From positions 1 to 24,990 of the IMG/VR virus record IMGVR_UViG_3300042465_002900: 24,990 nt of DNA; one strand, written 5' to 3'. This document shows positions 15,500-22,013 of the stretch, piece by piece. Under the pieces are notes generated by a model. It saw only the letters and a program-made list of their open reading frames with translations, searched no databases and had not been told where the DNA came from. Source of the stretch: a virus. A program made the position numbers and the translations under genes. Numbering within the stretch: the first letter of the stretch is position 1; each line of letters opens with the position of its first letter.

Positions 15500-15748
15500 A
15501 TGAGTGCACGAAGAAACAGAACTGGTTTGCGTGGCATAGCCGCCACAACAATTAAAGAAGCGAGGTGCCGAGAAAATGTCAGTCAAATGCGCTTGGCGCA
15601 ATTGCTTGGAATTTCGCAACCGCTTGTCAGTAGTTGGGAGTGTGGCAAGGTCACGCCTGGGATTGACGATGTGGCACGCATTGAAACCGTGCTTGGCGTT
15701 ACCCGTGGTGCGTTGTTGTTGCCTATCGCATACGCAGGGAACGAATAA
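15500..15748 (+). CDS. XRE-family helix-turn-helix regulator
   Basis: 82 residues with AAAGGAGATA at 15485-15494 upstream. The HTH is clear: CRENVSQMRLAQLLGISQPL then VSSWECGKVTPGIDDVARIE, with the SQPLVSSWE recognition helix of Cro/CI-type proteins and a final LGVTRGALLLP. It has no extra domain, so it is a small DNA-binding repressor or Cro-like switch protein. A candidate promoter lies just upstream. No integrase or partner repressor is in the window to say whether a lysogeny switch exists. Confidence 0.85.
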   Translation: MSARRNRTGLRGIAATTIKEARCRENVSQMRLAQLLGISQPLVSSWECGKVTPGIDDVARIETVLGVTRGALLLPIAYAGNE

Positions 15749-15772
15749 CACAACTAATTATGTTGGCGTGTT

Positions 15773-16054
15773 ATGAACGAACTGCCATCTGTAAACAACA
15801 TTTGGCAAAGCACAACGAAACAAACTCGCGACCGACCAATTCGTTTATCGCCTGTGCCGTTAATACAAATGGTTGAAGGCATGCCATGCAGAGAGGCGGC
15901 CGCAATGCTTGGCGTTAATGCAGGCACATTGCAGAAGTGGCGCAACGGAGAAACGCAACAAGGTTTGCACTATGCCCGTGCAGACAAAATTGCGTGCCGT
16001 TCTCTTGGTGTACATCCGACAGCGATATGGGGCAAAGATTGGTGGCTTGTATGA
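15773..16054 (+). CDS. Small helix-turn-helix protein
   Basis: 93 residues. The segment MPCREAAAMLGVNAGTLQKW then RNGETQQGLHYARADKIACR is a helix-turn-helix of the AlpA/XRE-like kind, and the end SLGVHPTAIWGKDWW is a pattern known from small DNA-binding proteins of actinobacterial phages ('HP..iWG.dW'). It begins 24 bases after the previous regulator and shares ATGA with the next gene. Likely a transcriptional regulator or excisionase-like factor. It has no clear Shine-Dalgarno site. Confidence 0.7.
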   Translation: MNELPSVNNIWQSTTKQTRDRPIRLSPVPLIQMVEGMPCREAAAMLGVNAGTLQKWRNGETQQGLHYARADKIACRSLGVHPTAIWGKDWWLV

Positions 16055-16281
16055 GTGTTGCAGTGTTGTGGCATGATGGCGATGTAACACACGGAAAGAA
16101 TGCAACTGATGTGTTGGAACAACTTTGTGGCGGTTGGAATCCAAATACTGTTATTGAATTGCGTTCTGTGTTTGCCAAGCGTGCATTGTGCAACGAATTG
16201 ATTGAACAGTTAAGTGATGATGAGTTCTTGCAATTACTTGACGCCAAAGGTGTTTTGACTTACCAACACATAAATTCGTAG
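16051..16281 (+). CDS. Hypothetical small phage protein
   Basis: 76 residues; the start at ATG 16051 overlaps the previous stop (ATGA), so it is translationally coupled. MSVAVLWHDGDVTHGKNATD is followed by helical segments ending KALCNELIEQLSDDEFLQLL-like sequence (ELIEQLSDDEFLQLLDAKG). It is acidic and mostly helical, with no motif I recognise. It is the last gene before the promoter of the amidoligase operon. Confidence 0.55.
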   Translation: MSVAVLWHDGDVTHGKNATDVLEQLCGGWNPNTVIELRSVFAKRALCNELIEQLSDDEFLQLLDAKGVLTYQHINS

Positions 16282-16315
16282 TTGAAACAGGCTGGATGCA
16301 CTGTAAATGTGATGC

Positions 16316-16345
16316 TTGCCAGACGCTATAAACAGCGCCTATACT
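16316..16345 (+). promoter_or_regulatory. Sigma-70-type promoter of the amidoligase operon
   Basis: -35 TTGCCA (16316-16321), an 18-base spacer and -10 TATACT (16340-16345). The spacer holds the hairpin-like CGCT-ATAAAC-AGCG (16324-16337). The same design recurs at 24802-24831 with the stem changed to GGGCT/AGCCC but pairing kept. The predicted start is near 16352, about 43 bases before the amidoligase ATG. Confidence 0.7.
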
Positions 16346-16352
16346 TGTAGGA

Positions 16353-16373
16353 CGCGGTTGGAAACGCCAAGCG
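16353..16373 (+). other. 5'-terminal mRNA stem-loop of the amidoligase operon
   Basis: CGC/GCG outer pairs (16353-16355 with 16371-16373), a GG bulge and an inner stem TTGG/CCAA with a five-base loop AAACG. It begins 8 bases after the -10 box, so it should sit at the very 5' end of the mRNA, before ACAAGGAGACAAAG. A hairpin of equal layout but different sequence is at 24840-24860. Confidence 0.45.
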
Positions 16374-16394
16374 CACTTAACAAGGAGACAAAGA

Positions 16395-17492
16395 ATGCCA
16401 CAAGCACTAACACCCGAAACACGCGAAAGATATTTGCGTGCACTTGACATGCGTGACAACGGACGCACATTCCGCGACATTGCGGATGTGTGTGGTTACG
16501 CCGACCCTGCCACGGCAAGGTACGCATGGATTGGCGGCTTGCGACTTGCAGGTCGCACTGCCGAAATTCCAACACGCACACCACGCCGTGTTGGTGTACG
16601 AGTAAACAACCGCACAACAACAATGACAGTTACACAACTTGAATCGTTCGTGCAGTTGAATGCGCTTACATTCGGAATTGAAATTGAATGTGTTGGCGTG
16701 AACACAACAACAGCGAAGCAGGCACTTGAAGCCGCAGGCATTACTTGCGAGAACAATGGCTACAACCACAACACACGACCTGTATGGAAAGTTGTTACTG
16801 ACGGTTCGTTGACTAGCCGTGATGGCAGTTGCGAAGTTGTTTCGCCAGTACTTAACGGCACAGACGGTTTGACTGAAGTGCGTACAGTGATGGCAGTGTT
16901 GCGAACTGCAGGTGCACGCATTAACGAATCGTGTGGCATGCACATCCACATCGGCGTTGACCAACTTTCGCAAGTACACCAAGCACGAATCATTCGTGCG
17001 TACGGCAAATGGAGTTGGGCATTCACGGGTTTGATTTTGCAACGCCGTGTGAACAACCGTTGGGCACAGTTGCGCTCGTCAAGTGGAACTGAACGCCTTG
17101 CTTCAGATTGGGAGAACAGCAGTGACTTGCGCAGTACTGCCTCGCGCCATGACCGCTACTACGCATTCAACATTGCGTCTTACCAACGCCATGGCACATT
17201 TGAAATGCGTGCGCATCACGGTTCGTTGAACGGCATGAATGCAAGCGCATGGATTGCCATGCACACTGCCTTCTTTGAAGCATGCCGAACAGAGGCTGGG
17301 TACAACGCATTGATGGCATGTGCAACCTCGCGTGATGAGTACAACGGAAGCAGTACTCGTGGCGAAGCAATTGAAGGTGCAAAGCGTTTGGCAGTTGGCT
17401 TGCGCAACATGCAACTTCTTAGCCTTGAAGCATGTGCTTACCTAGAAAGCCGTGCAGGCAACATCCCATCCGCCCGAAGCAACAACTCATAA
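16395..17492 (+). CDS. HTH-amidoligase fusion (COOH-NH2 ligase, Amidoligase_2 type)
   Basis: 365 residues behind AACAAGGAGACAAAGA. Residues about 1-50 form a helix-turn-helix-like segment (LRALDMRDNGRTFRDIADVC). The amidoligase domain runs from about 90 to 345 with all its hallmarks: TFGIEIECVG (92-101, metal-binding Glu96 and Glu98), WKVVTDGSL (131-139), CEVVSPVL (146-153), CGMHIHIG (180-187) and GTFEMRAHHGSLN (267-279). The family is related to glutamine synthetase and makes amide bonds between a carboxylate and an amine using ATP. The next gene is a class II glutamine amidotransferase, a partner known for such phage amidoligases. The substrate is unknown; proposed roles are tagging of peptides or cell-wall parts. 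Confidence 0.85.
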   Translation: MPQALTPETRERYLRALDMRDNGRTFRDIADVCGYADPATARYAWIGGLRLAGRTAEIPTRTPRRVGVRVNNRTTTMTVTQLESFVQLNALTFGIEIECVGVNTTTAKQALEAAGITCENNGYNHNTRPVWKVVTDGSLTSRDGSCEVVSPVLNGTDGLTEVRTVMAVLRTAGARINESCGMHIHIGVDQLSQVHQARIIRAYGKWSWAFTGLILQRRVNNRWAQLRSSSGTERLASDWENSSDLRSTASRHDRYYAFNIASYQRHGTFEMRAHHGSLNGMNASAWIAMHTAFFEACRTEAGYNALMACATSRDEYNGSSTRGEAIEGAKRLAVGLRNMQLLSLEACAYLESRAGNIPSARSNNS

Positions 17493-17522
17493 CAACAACA
17501 ACAAGAAACAAGGAGACAAACA

Positions 17523-18458
17523 ATGTGTGGAATAGGCGCTTTCCAAATAATTGGAAACGAATGCGAGCCAGCGAAGGTTGCACGAGTGCTACTTCGTTTG
17601 CTTGAAGTAAGAGGCAAAGACGCAAGTGGCGTTGCGTGGCACGATGGCAACGGTGGCACATTTGTTCGCAAGAGCAACTGTGCAGGCAAGGAACTTGCAA
17701 AGGTGCTGAAGGACAATGTGGGCAACACAGGCATTGTGCATACACGCTGGGCAACTTTGGGCAGTCCAACAGTTGAAGCAAACAACCACCCGATTGATGT
17801 TGGTGGCGTTGTAGGCGTACACAACGGACATTGCACAAACCATGCCGAGTTGATTAGCAAGTGCGAAGGATATGCACGCAATGGACAAGTGGACAGCGAG
17901 GCAATCTTTGCCTTGATTGCGCACGGTCCTGCAAAGCAACGACTTCGCACACGACTTGCACAGGTGCAGGGCAATGCCGCCTTGTTGTGGTTGCGCAGTT
18001 TTGACAAGAACAACCGTTTGCATGCGGCACGACTTACAAGTAGCCCGTTGTGGTTTGGGCAAACGAAGTTGGGCAGTGTTGTGTTTGCAAGCACGCAGGC
18101 AATCTTGCTGGAGACAGGCAAGCGTTGCGGACTTGTGTTTGAGTACACACACGAAATGGCACAGGGAACTTATGTGCGAGTTGAGAACGGAGTACTTAGC
18201 GAGATGCAAACAGTTGACTTGCCTAAGCCGAAGTTCGTATTGCCGAAGCACGACTACACAAAGACAAGTGCTTACGCAAAGCCTGCAACGCAAAGCAAGG
18301 ACATTGAACTTGCAGAGCCGTTGGAATACACGCTGGACTTTGAGGACGAGTTTGATTACGAACTTGAACAATGGGAACACGACTTGTATGGCAACTCGTT
18401 GCGACACTCGCTGGACAAGCAATTCGGCATGGGCGCTTACAACAGGCACAGGTACTAA
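17523..18458 (+). CDS. Class II glutamine amidotransferase
   Basis: 311 residues behind AACAAGGAGACAAACA. The nucleophile Cys2 is in place (MCGIGAF). RGKDASG (30-36), HTRWATLG (73-80), NHP (88-90), HNGHCTN (100-106) and DSEA (124-127) are the glutamine-binding motifs of the Ntn-type domain, complete over residues 1-210. The last 80 residues are an acidic, Tyr-rich tail (LEYTLDFEDEFDYELEQWEH) not known to me in this family. It should release ammonia from glutamine for a partner, most likely the amidoligase encoded 30 bases upstream. A role with QueC in preQ0 amidation is a less likely alternative. Confidence 0.85.
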   Translation: MCGIGAFQIIGNECEPAKVARVLLRLLEVRGKDASGVAWHDGNGGTFVRKSNCAGKELAKVLKDNVGNTGIVHTRWATLGSPTVEANNHPIDVGGVVGVHNGHCTNHAELISKCEGYARNGQVDSEAIFALIAHGPAKQRLRTRLAQVQGNAALLWLRSFDKNNRLHAARLTSSPLWFGQTKLGSVVFASTQAILLETGKRCGLVFEYTHEMAQGTYVRVENGVLSEMQTVDLPKPKFVLPKHDYTKTSAYAKPATQSKDIELAEPLEYTLDFEDEFDYELEQWEHDLYGNSLRHSLDKQFGMGAYNRHRY

Positions 18459-18472
18459 CTAGCAAAGCAATC

Positions 18473-18516
18473 GCCACGCCTTGCACAGGCAACATCGGTT
18501 CGCGACCGAGCGTGGC
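18473..18516 (+). other. Nested hairpin resembling a tRNA acceptor-T-arm minihelix
   Basis: GCCACGC (18473-18479) pairs fully with GCGTGGC (18510-18516). Directly against the right arm stands TCGGT-TCGCG-ACCGA (18495-18509), so the stems could stack as 7 plus 5 pairs; GGTTCGCGACC is like a T loop. A tRNA is excluded because only 15 bases replace the D and anticodon arms. It lies in the 92-base gap before the next gene and has no T tract. Confidence 0.5.
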
Positions 18517-18550
18517 ACGCCATAACAACAAACAAACAGAGGAGACAAAC

Positions 18551-19081
18551 ATGGCAAGTAAACAGCAACAAGGTGCACTGAACATAACGCTTTACGAGGT
18601 ACGCCTCGTGTGCGCTGTTCCCGACTACGGGGTAGGCAGTGCAACAGCCATTGACTACATCTTGGAAGGCGCAATAGACGAAATCAATGTGCTTGAAAGT
18701 GACGAAACAACATTGCGTGTTGTGCGCAACAGTGAAGCGTCCGAGGCAGTGCCTGCAAAGCAAGATGAAACAACATTGGGCGAGGACGAGGACTCGCTTG
18801 AACAAGCAATTGCAGTTAAGCCAAAGAAGGCAAAGGCAAAGGCGGCAAAGGCAAAGAAGCACAAGAAGGCATACAAGCCACGAAGCAACGATGTTGTGAT
18901 GCGCATTGAGAAGGTGTTTGCCTTGTTGCAAACAGTGGAGACAGCAAGCGCAAACGAAATTGCAACATTGGCAGGCGAGCCAGTGAAACACATTTACAAC
19001 GCCTTGTATGCGTTGCACGATGCAAAGAAAATAGGTGCAGACAAGAAGCACGGACTCGTCCGCTGGTTCGCAAACAAATAA
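18551..19081 (+). CDS. Lys/Ala-rich linker plus winged-helix protein
   Basis: 176 residues from the ATG at 18551, behind AGAGGAGACAAAC; the upstream open frame has no reason to be coding. The N-terminal about 60 residues form a small alpha/beta domain (LNITLYEVRLVCAVPDYGVG). An acidic stretch (DETTLGEDEDSLEQ) is followed by a histone H1-like basic region KPKKAKAKAAKAKKHKKAYK at about 97-116, then a winged helix (FALLQTVETASANEIATLAG, KHIYNALYALHDAKKIG). It probably binds DNA, perhaps as a nucleoid-type protein or regulator. Gene neighbours suggest a link to the amidoligase module. Confidence 0.65.
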   Translation: MASKQQQGALNITLYEVRLVCAVPDYGVGSATAIDYILEGAIDEINVLESDETTLRVVRNSEASEAVPAKQDETTLGEDEDSLEQAIAVKPKKAKAKAAKAKKHKKAYKPRSNDVVMRIEKVFALLQTVETASANEIATLAGEPVKHIYNALYALHDAKKIGADKKHGLVRWFANK

Positions 19082-19091
19082 ACCACTAGCC

Positions 19092-19113
19092 GTTGGGGGC
19101 GCAAGCCCCCAAC
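19092..19113 (+). other. Perfect 9-bp hairpin with GNRA tetraloop in the leader
   Basis: GTTGGGGGC (19092-19100), loop GCAA and GCCCCCAAC (19105-19113). The hairpin ends one to two bases before AAAGGAG and 14 bases before the next ATG. A GCAA tetraloop on a GC stem is very stable. It could serve as an mRNA stabiliser, a processing site or a partial terminator, but it has no T tract. Confidence 0.8.
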
Positions 19114-19127
19114 AAAGGAGACAAGAC

Positions 19128-19667
19128 ATGTACCCAAGAGCAGTAAGTGCAATTCCAATTGACTTGAAACACCCGTACCGTTATCAGCGTGTTCGTTTAA
19201 CGCTTGATGGCGCACGCCAAACACGGCTTGCAGATACAGGCGCACCGCAAGGCAGTTGGCACAGTGCCTTTATGAACTGCCTAGCAAGCGTTTCGTTCCA
19301 AGGCGAAATTGAATGGACACACAACATTGACGATGCAACACATTGCATTGCATTGCACAGCCTTACTCATGCCAATGATGCAGTGTTGTTGCTAACAACA
19401 TTTGCGTTAGAACTAAACCATTTGGTTGGTTGGTTTGATGGCTTTGAACAGTGCTACGGCGAAACGGTTGCGCAAACAATCTTGCGCGACTGTTATCTGA
19501 AGGACTGCAACTTCCCTGTTGAGGGTTATGTTGCGCCTTGGAAGCGTGGCTGGTCGTTAGTGCTTGCCAACATAGACACTTCGTTGATTGACGGAGTGCG
19601 CAACCAGTTGCCAACAACAGTTGCTCAATACAACCACCCGTCAATGTTAGAAGGGCAGGCAGTATGA
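19128..19667 (+). CDS. Hypothetical phage protein
   Basis: 179 residues from the ATG at 19128 (ACAAAGGAGACAAGAC upstream decides this start; the frame is open further up but overlaps the previous gene). The sequence contains IPIDLKHPYRYQRVRLTLDG, CLASVSFQGEIEWTHNIDD and LVGWFDGFEQCYGETVAQTI, with several Trp and Cys. It has no signal peptide or strong membrane helix. I do not recognise a family. It lies in the amidoligase operon, translated together with the next gene through a 4-base overlap. Confidence 0.6.
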   Translation: MYPRAVSAIPIDLKHPYRYQRVRLTLDGARQTRLADTGAPQGSWHSAFMNCLASVSFQGEIEWTHNIDDATHCIALHSLTHANDAVLLLTTFALELNHLVGWFDGFEQCYGETVAQTILRDCYLKDCNFPVEGYVAPWKRGWSLVLANIDTSLIDGVRNQLPTTVAQYNHPSMLEGQAV

Positions 19668-19855
19668 GAGTTGTTGATGAGCGCAAGTGGAAGCGTGCCA
19701 AACTTGCAGTGCTACTGGCAAACACAGTTGCATTGCTGTGGTGCATGGGCGGTTTAGAAGGCACAGAGCCAATGCCATACCCAACAGCAACAGTGTTGTT
19801 GTTAGTGACACTCGGTTACTTGACGCACAACTTGACTAAGCACTGGAAGCATTAA
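19664..19855 (+). CDS. Small two-TM membrane protein
   Basis: 63 residues, overlapping the upstream gene by ATGA. A basic N-terminus (MRVVDERKWKRAK) precedes two hydrophobic segments, LAVLLANTVALLWCMGGL and ATVLLLVTLGYLTHNL, with a His/Lys-rich end. It is the last gene before the strong terminator. No family recognised; a membrane partner of the upstream protein or of the amidoligase module is possible. Confidence 0.6.
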   Translation: MRVVDERKWKRAKLAVLLANTVALLWCMGGLEGTEPMPYPTATVLLLVTLGYLTHNLTKHWKH

Positions 19856-19869
19856 CAACAAAACAAATA

Positions 19870-19920
19870 CAACAGCGCCAACCATGTACCCTTCGCATGG
19901 TTGGCGCTGTTGCTGTTTGT
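19870..19920 (+). terminator. Strong hairpin terminator of the amidoligase operon
   Basis: A perfect 17-bp stem: 19870-19886 (begins CAACAGCGCC) pairs with 19896-19912 (ends GGCGCTGTTG); the loop is TACCCTTCG. It is followed by CTGTTTGT, a partial T tract. It stands 15 bases after the last stop codon, where an operon end is expected. Confidence 0.85.
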
Positions 19921-19935
19921 AAGCACATGCAAAAC

Positions 19936-19991
19936 CGCCTGCACCTTTGCCCCACATCCCCTCGTAACTCGCCACCTAGCGCATCTGTGAG
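19936..19991 (+). repeat. Copy 1 of a 56-base two-part element, upstream of the ParB-like/DpdA genes
   Basis: CGCCTGCACCTTTGCCCCA (19936-19954) matches 18 of 19 bases at 23063-23081. The second part, CTCGC-N8-GCGCATCTGTGAG, matches CTCGC-N8-ACGCAACTGTGAG in copy 2. In both copies exactly 30 bases separate the first part from CTGTGAG. It lies after the terminator and before the modification operon, so it may be a promoter or operator. The rest of this gap (to 20084) shows only short inverted repeats. Confidence 0.65.
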
Positions 19992-20084
19992 CGTCTAAAT
20001 GCACGCTAGAGGCACGCAATCCCCCATATCCGCGCCATTGCTGATATTGTGATTGCAAGTAACAGCGACACTTATGGAGACAGC

Positions 20085-20690
20085 GTGGCACACAACATAA
20101 CGAAAGAACTTGTAAAACTTGCAAAGCCAATTGACAGCGTGCAACCACACCCACGCAATGTTCGCCAAGGCGATGTTGGCGCGATAGCAACCAGCCTTGA
20201 AATAAACGGGCAGTACCGCCCAATCGTTGTGCACAAAACAACGAGCAACATTCTTGCAGGCAACCACACATACAAAGCCGCCGTGAGTTTAGGTTGGACA
20301 GAGATTGCCATTACCTTTGTTGATTGCACAGATGATGAAGCGTTAAAGATTTTGCTTGCAGACAACAAAGCAAACGACTTGGCAAGTTATGACGACAGTG
20401 CACTTGCTGACTTGTTGCAAGACTTGGTTGGTGGTGCAGGACTTGATGGCACGCTTTACGAACTCAGCGACTTAGATGATTTGATTGCATTGCTTGAACC
20501 GCCAAACCTAGATGACTTGATTAGCGACATTGGCGAGCACGACGACAACGATGACTTCACTGGCGTAATTAAAGTGCGTGTTGGTTTAAGCGTGTACGAG
20601 CGTTGGCAAAACACATATGGCGAACTCGCAGGCGATACAGATGACGAACGCATATTGAGTTTGTTAAATGGTTACGACCAAGCGCACTAA
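20085..20690 (+). CDS. ParB/sulfiredoxin-fold protein, possible DpdB-like partner of DpdA
   Basis: 201 residues from the GTG at 20085, chosen because GGAGACA lies at 20076-20082; a GTG at 20049 without a binding site would add 12 residues. HPRNVRQGDVGAIATSLEIN, GQYRPIVV (42-49) and LAGNHTYKAAVSLG (58-70) are the boxes of the ParB N-terminal domain, followed by DNKANDLASYDDSALADLLQ. The C-terminal part is very acidic. ParB-like proteins may cut or bind DNA with nucleotide. In bacterial dpd clusters DpdB is also a ParB-like protein needed with DpdA for preQ0 insertion. Here the gene overlaps the DpdA-like gene by 23 bases. A generic phage ParB-like protein is the alternative. Confidence 0.7.
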   Translation: MAHNITKELVKLAKPIDSVQPHPRNVRQGDVGAIATSLEINGQYRPIVVHKTTSNILAGNHTYKAAVSLGWTEIAITFVDCTDDEALKILLADNKANDLASYDDSALADLLQDLVGGAGLDGTLYELSDLDDLIALLEPPNLDDLISDIGEHDDNDDFTGVIKVRVGLSVYERWQNTYGELAGDTDDERILSLLNGYDQAH

Positions 20691-21600
20691 CGGACTGCAC
20701 CTTTACCTTGCGGCCGCACCATCAACCACAAGGCATGCACTAATGGCATTGAACACACCTGCAGTTGAGCCAGCCAAGTTCTTGTTGTCGTACCACTACT
20801 TCAAGAAAATGGATTTAGACGAACTCGTTGAAGGCATGGGGCAGAAGCCAATGCTGTTTGCTGATAGTGGCGCATTCAGTGCGCTCACACAAGGCGCAGA
20901 TGTAAACATAAACGAATACGCCGCATGGATTAAGCGTTGGCAACATCTACTAACTGTGTATGTAAATCTTGATGTCATTCGTGACGCGAAGGCAACAGCA
21001 AGCAACCAGAAGCGCCTTGAACAACTTGGCTTGCAACCAATACCCGTGTTTCATACAGGCAGTGATTTCAAGCACTTAGACAAACTCGTTAAGACTTACC
21101 CGTACATCGCATTAGGTGGCATGGTTGGTGCAGAGGCGCAGGCGTGCTTCCGTTGGGCGGCAACTTGCATGAAGCGCACCGAAGAATATGGCACATGCTT
21201 TCATGGCTTCGGACAAACACGCAAGCAACTGATTGCCAACTTGCCTTGGTACAGCGTTGATTCATCGTCTTGGGGCAGTGGACATAGGTATGGCGCACTT
21301 GATATTTGGACAGGCAAAGAGTTTGCCAAAATAAAGATTGGCAATAAAGCAAGCGTGTACAAACACGCAAGCACATTACGCAAGTATGGCGTTGACCCCG
21401 TTTGCCTTTCTGACCGTGGGCGTTACCACCAGAAGTATGCAATCCGCATAAGCGCACAAAGTTGGCATGACTACGAACAACACCTGCGCCGCCGACATGG
21501 CGCAATACCTTGCCAAGACAGGGCAGACGGTTTGCACCTGTACTTAGTTGATGGCGCGAAAACAAATCTACAAGACGCAGGCAAAGCGATATTCAAATGA
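20668..21600 (+). CDS. dpdA: DpdA-like DNA guanine transglycosylase (tRNA-guanine transglycosylase fold)
   Basis: 310 residues. Key segments of the phage DpdA-type TIM barrel are ADSGAFSAL (65-73, catalytic Asp66 by analogy), YVNLDVI (98-104), PIPVFH (124-129), ALGGMV (148-153), HGFGQT (179-184) and SVDSSSW (196-202). The enzyme should swap guanine in DNA for preQ0 or a derivative. The QueC, QueD, QueE and FolE genes that supply preQ0 follow, which supports this role. I see no Cys zinc cluster like that in tRNA-type enzymes. The protein has an oddity: NGLHLYLAA at 8-16 and DGLHLYLVD at 288-296 are near repeats at its two ends. Confidence 0.8.
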   Translation: MVTTKRTNGLHLYLAAAPSTTRHALMALNTPAVEPAKFLLSYHYFKKMDLDELVEGMGQKPMLFADSGAFSALTQGADVNINEYAAWIKRWQHLLTVYVNLDVIRDAKATASNQKRLEQLGLQPIPVFHTGSDFKHLDKLVKTYPYIALGGMVGAEAQACFRWAATCMKRTEEYGTCFHGFGQTRKQLIANLPWYSVDSSSWGSGHRYGALDIWTGKEFAKIKIGNKASVYKHASTLRKYGVDPVCLSDRGRYHQKYAIRISAQSWHDYEQHLRRRHGAIPCQDRADGLHLYLVDGAKTNLQDAGKAIFK

Positions 21601-22013
21601 TTGTTGTTATTAACTGTGGCAAACAGAAGGCAACAGAGCCACGACCTGCCTATTCGCTGTACACAGGTTCATTCTTTAGAACATCAATGCAGTGGGCAAG
21701 ATGTTATGCACCGCAGAAAAACATATACATCATCTCTGCAAGGTATGGCATAGTGCGCTCGACAACAGTGCTTCAACCGTATGACCAACGCATTAAGCGT
21801 GATGTGCTTAACCCTGCAATGGTAAAGAAGCAAGCAAAGCAATTAGGCATAGACAAACACAAACCTTTGTTGATTGTCGGCAAGAGATATATGCACTTAA
21901 TTGATGCAGTGTGGCAAGACTACGAAGCACCATTTGCAGGCATTGAAGGCTTCGCAATGCAACAGGCAATGAAACGACATATAAACAAACTCAAACAACA
22001 GGAGAGCAAATGA
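21597..22013 (+). CDS. DUF6884-like protein in the 7-deazaguanine operon
   Basis: 138 residues, overlapping both neighbours by ATGA. VINCGKQKATEPRPAYSLYT, then IYIISARYGIVRSTTVLQPYD and KPLLIVGKRYMHLIDAVW match the pattern of DUF6884, a small family with a 'CGk.K......a..lY.G..f....a......i.ILSA.yGl' signature related to YaaA-type proteins. I know it from phages, often next to DpdA-like genes. Its function is not established. The location between DpdA and QueC suggests a part in modification or DNA contact. Confidence 0.7.
   Translation: MIVVINCGKQKATEPRPAYSLYTGSFFRTSMQWARCYAPQKNIYIISARYGIVRSTTVLQPYDQRIKRDVLNPAMVKKQAKQLGIDKHKPLLIVGKRYMHLIDAVWQDYEAPFAGIEGFAMQQAMKRHINKLKQQESK

Noticed and set aside
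15500-16281. A lysogeny module
   Set aside because: Two small HTH proteins are present, but no integrase, divergent repressor, or attachment site is in the window, and all genes point one way.
17438-18148. Minus-strand frame of 236 codons opposite the amidotransferase gene
   Set aside because: Cys/Ser/Pro-rich shadow; the + strand frame has the catalytic Cys2 and all family motifs.
18473-18516. A tRNA gene
   Set aside because: The acceptor and T-arm parts pair, but there are no D or anticodon arms and the T-loop lacks the usual A58. Kept only as a tRNA-like structure.
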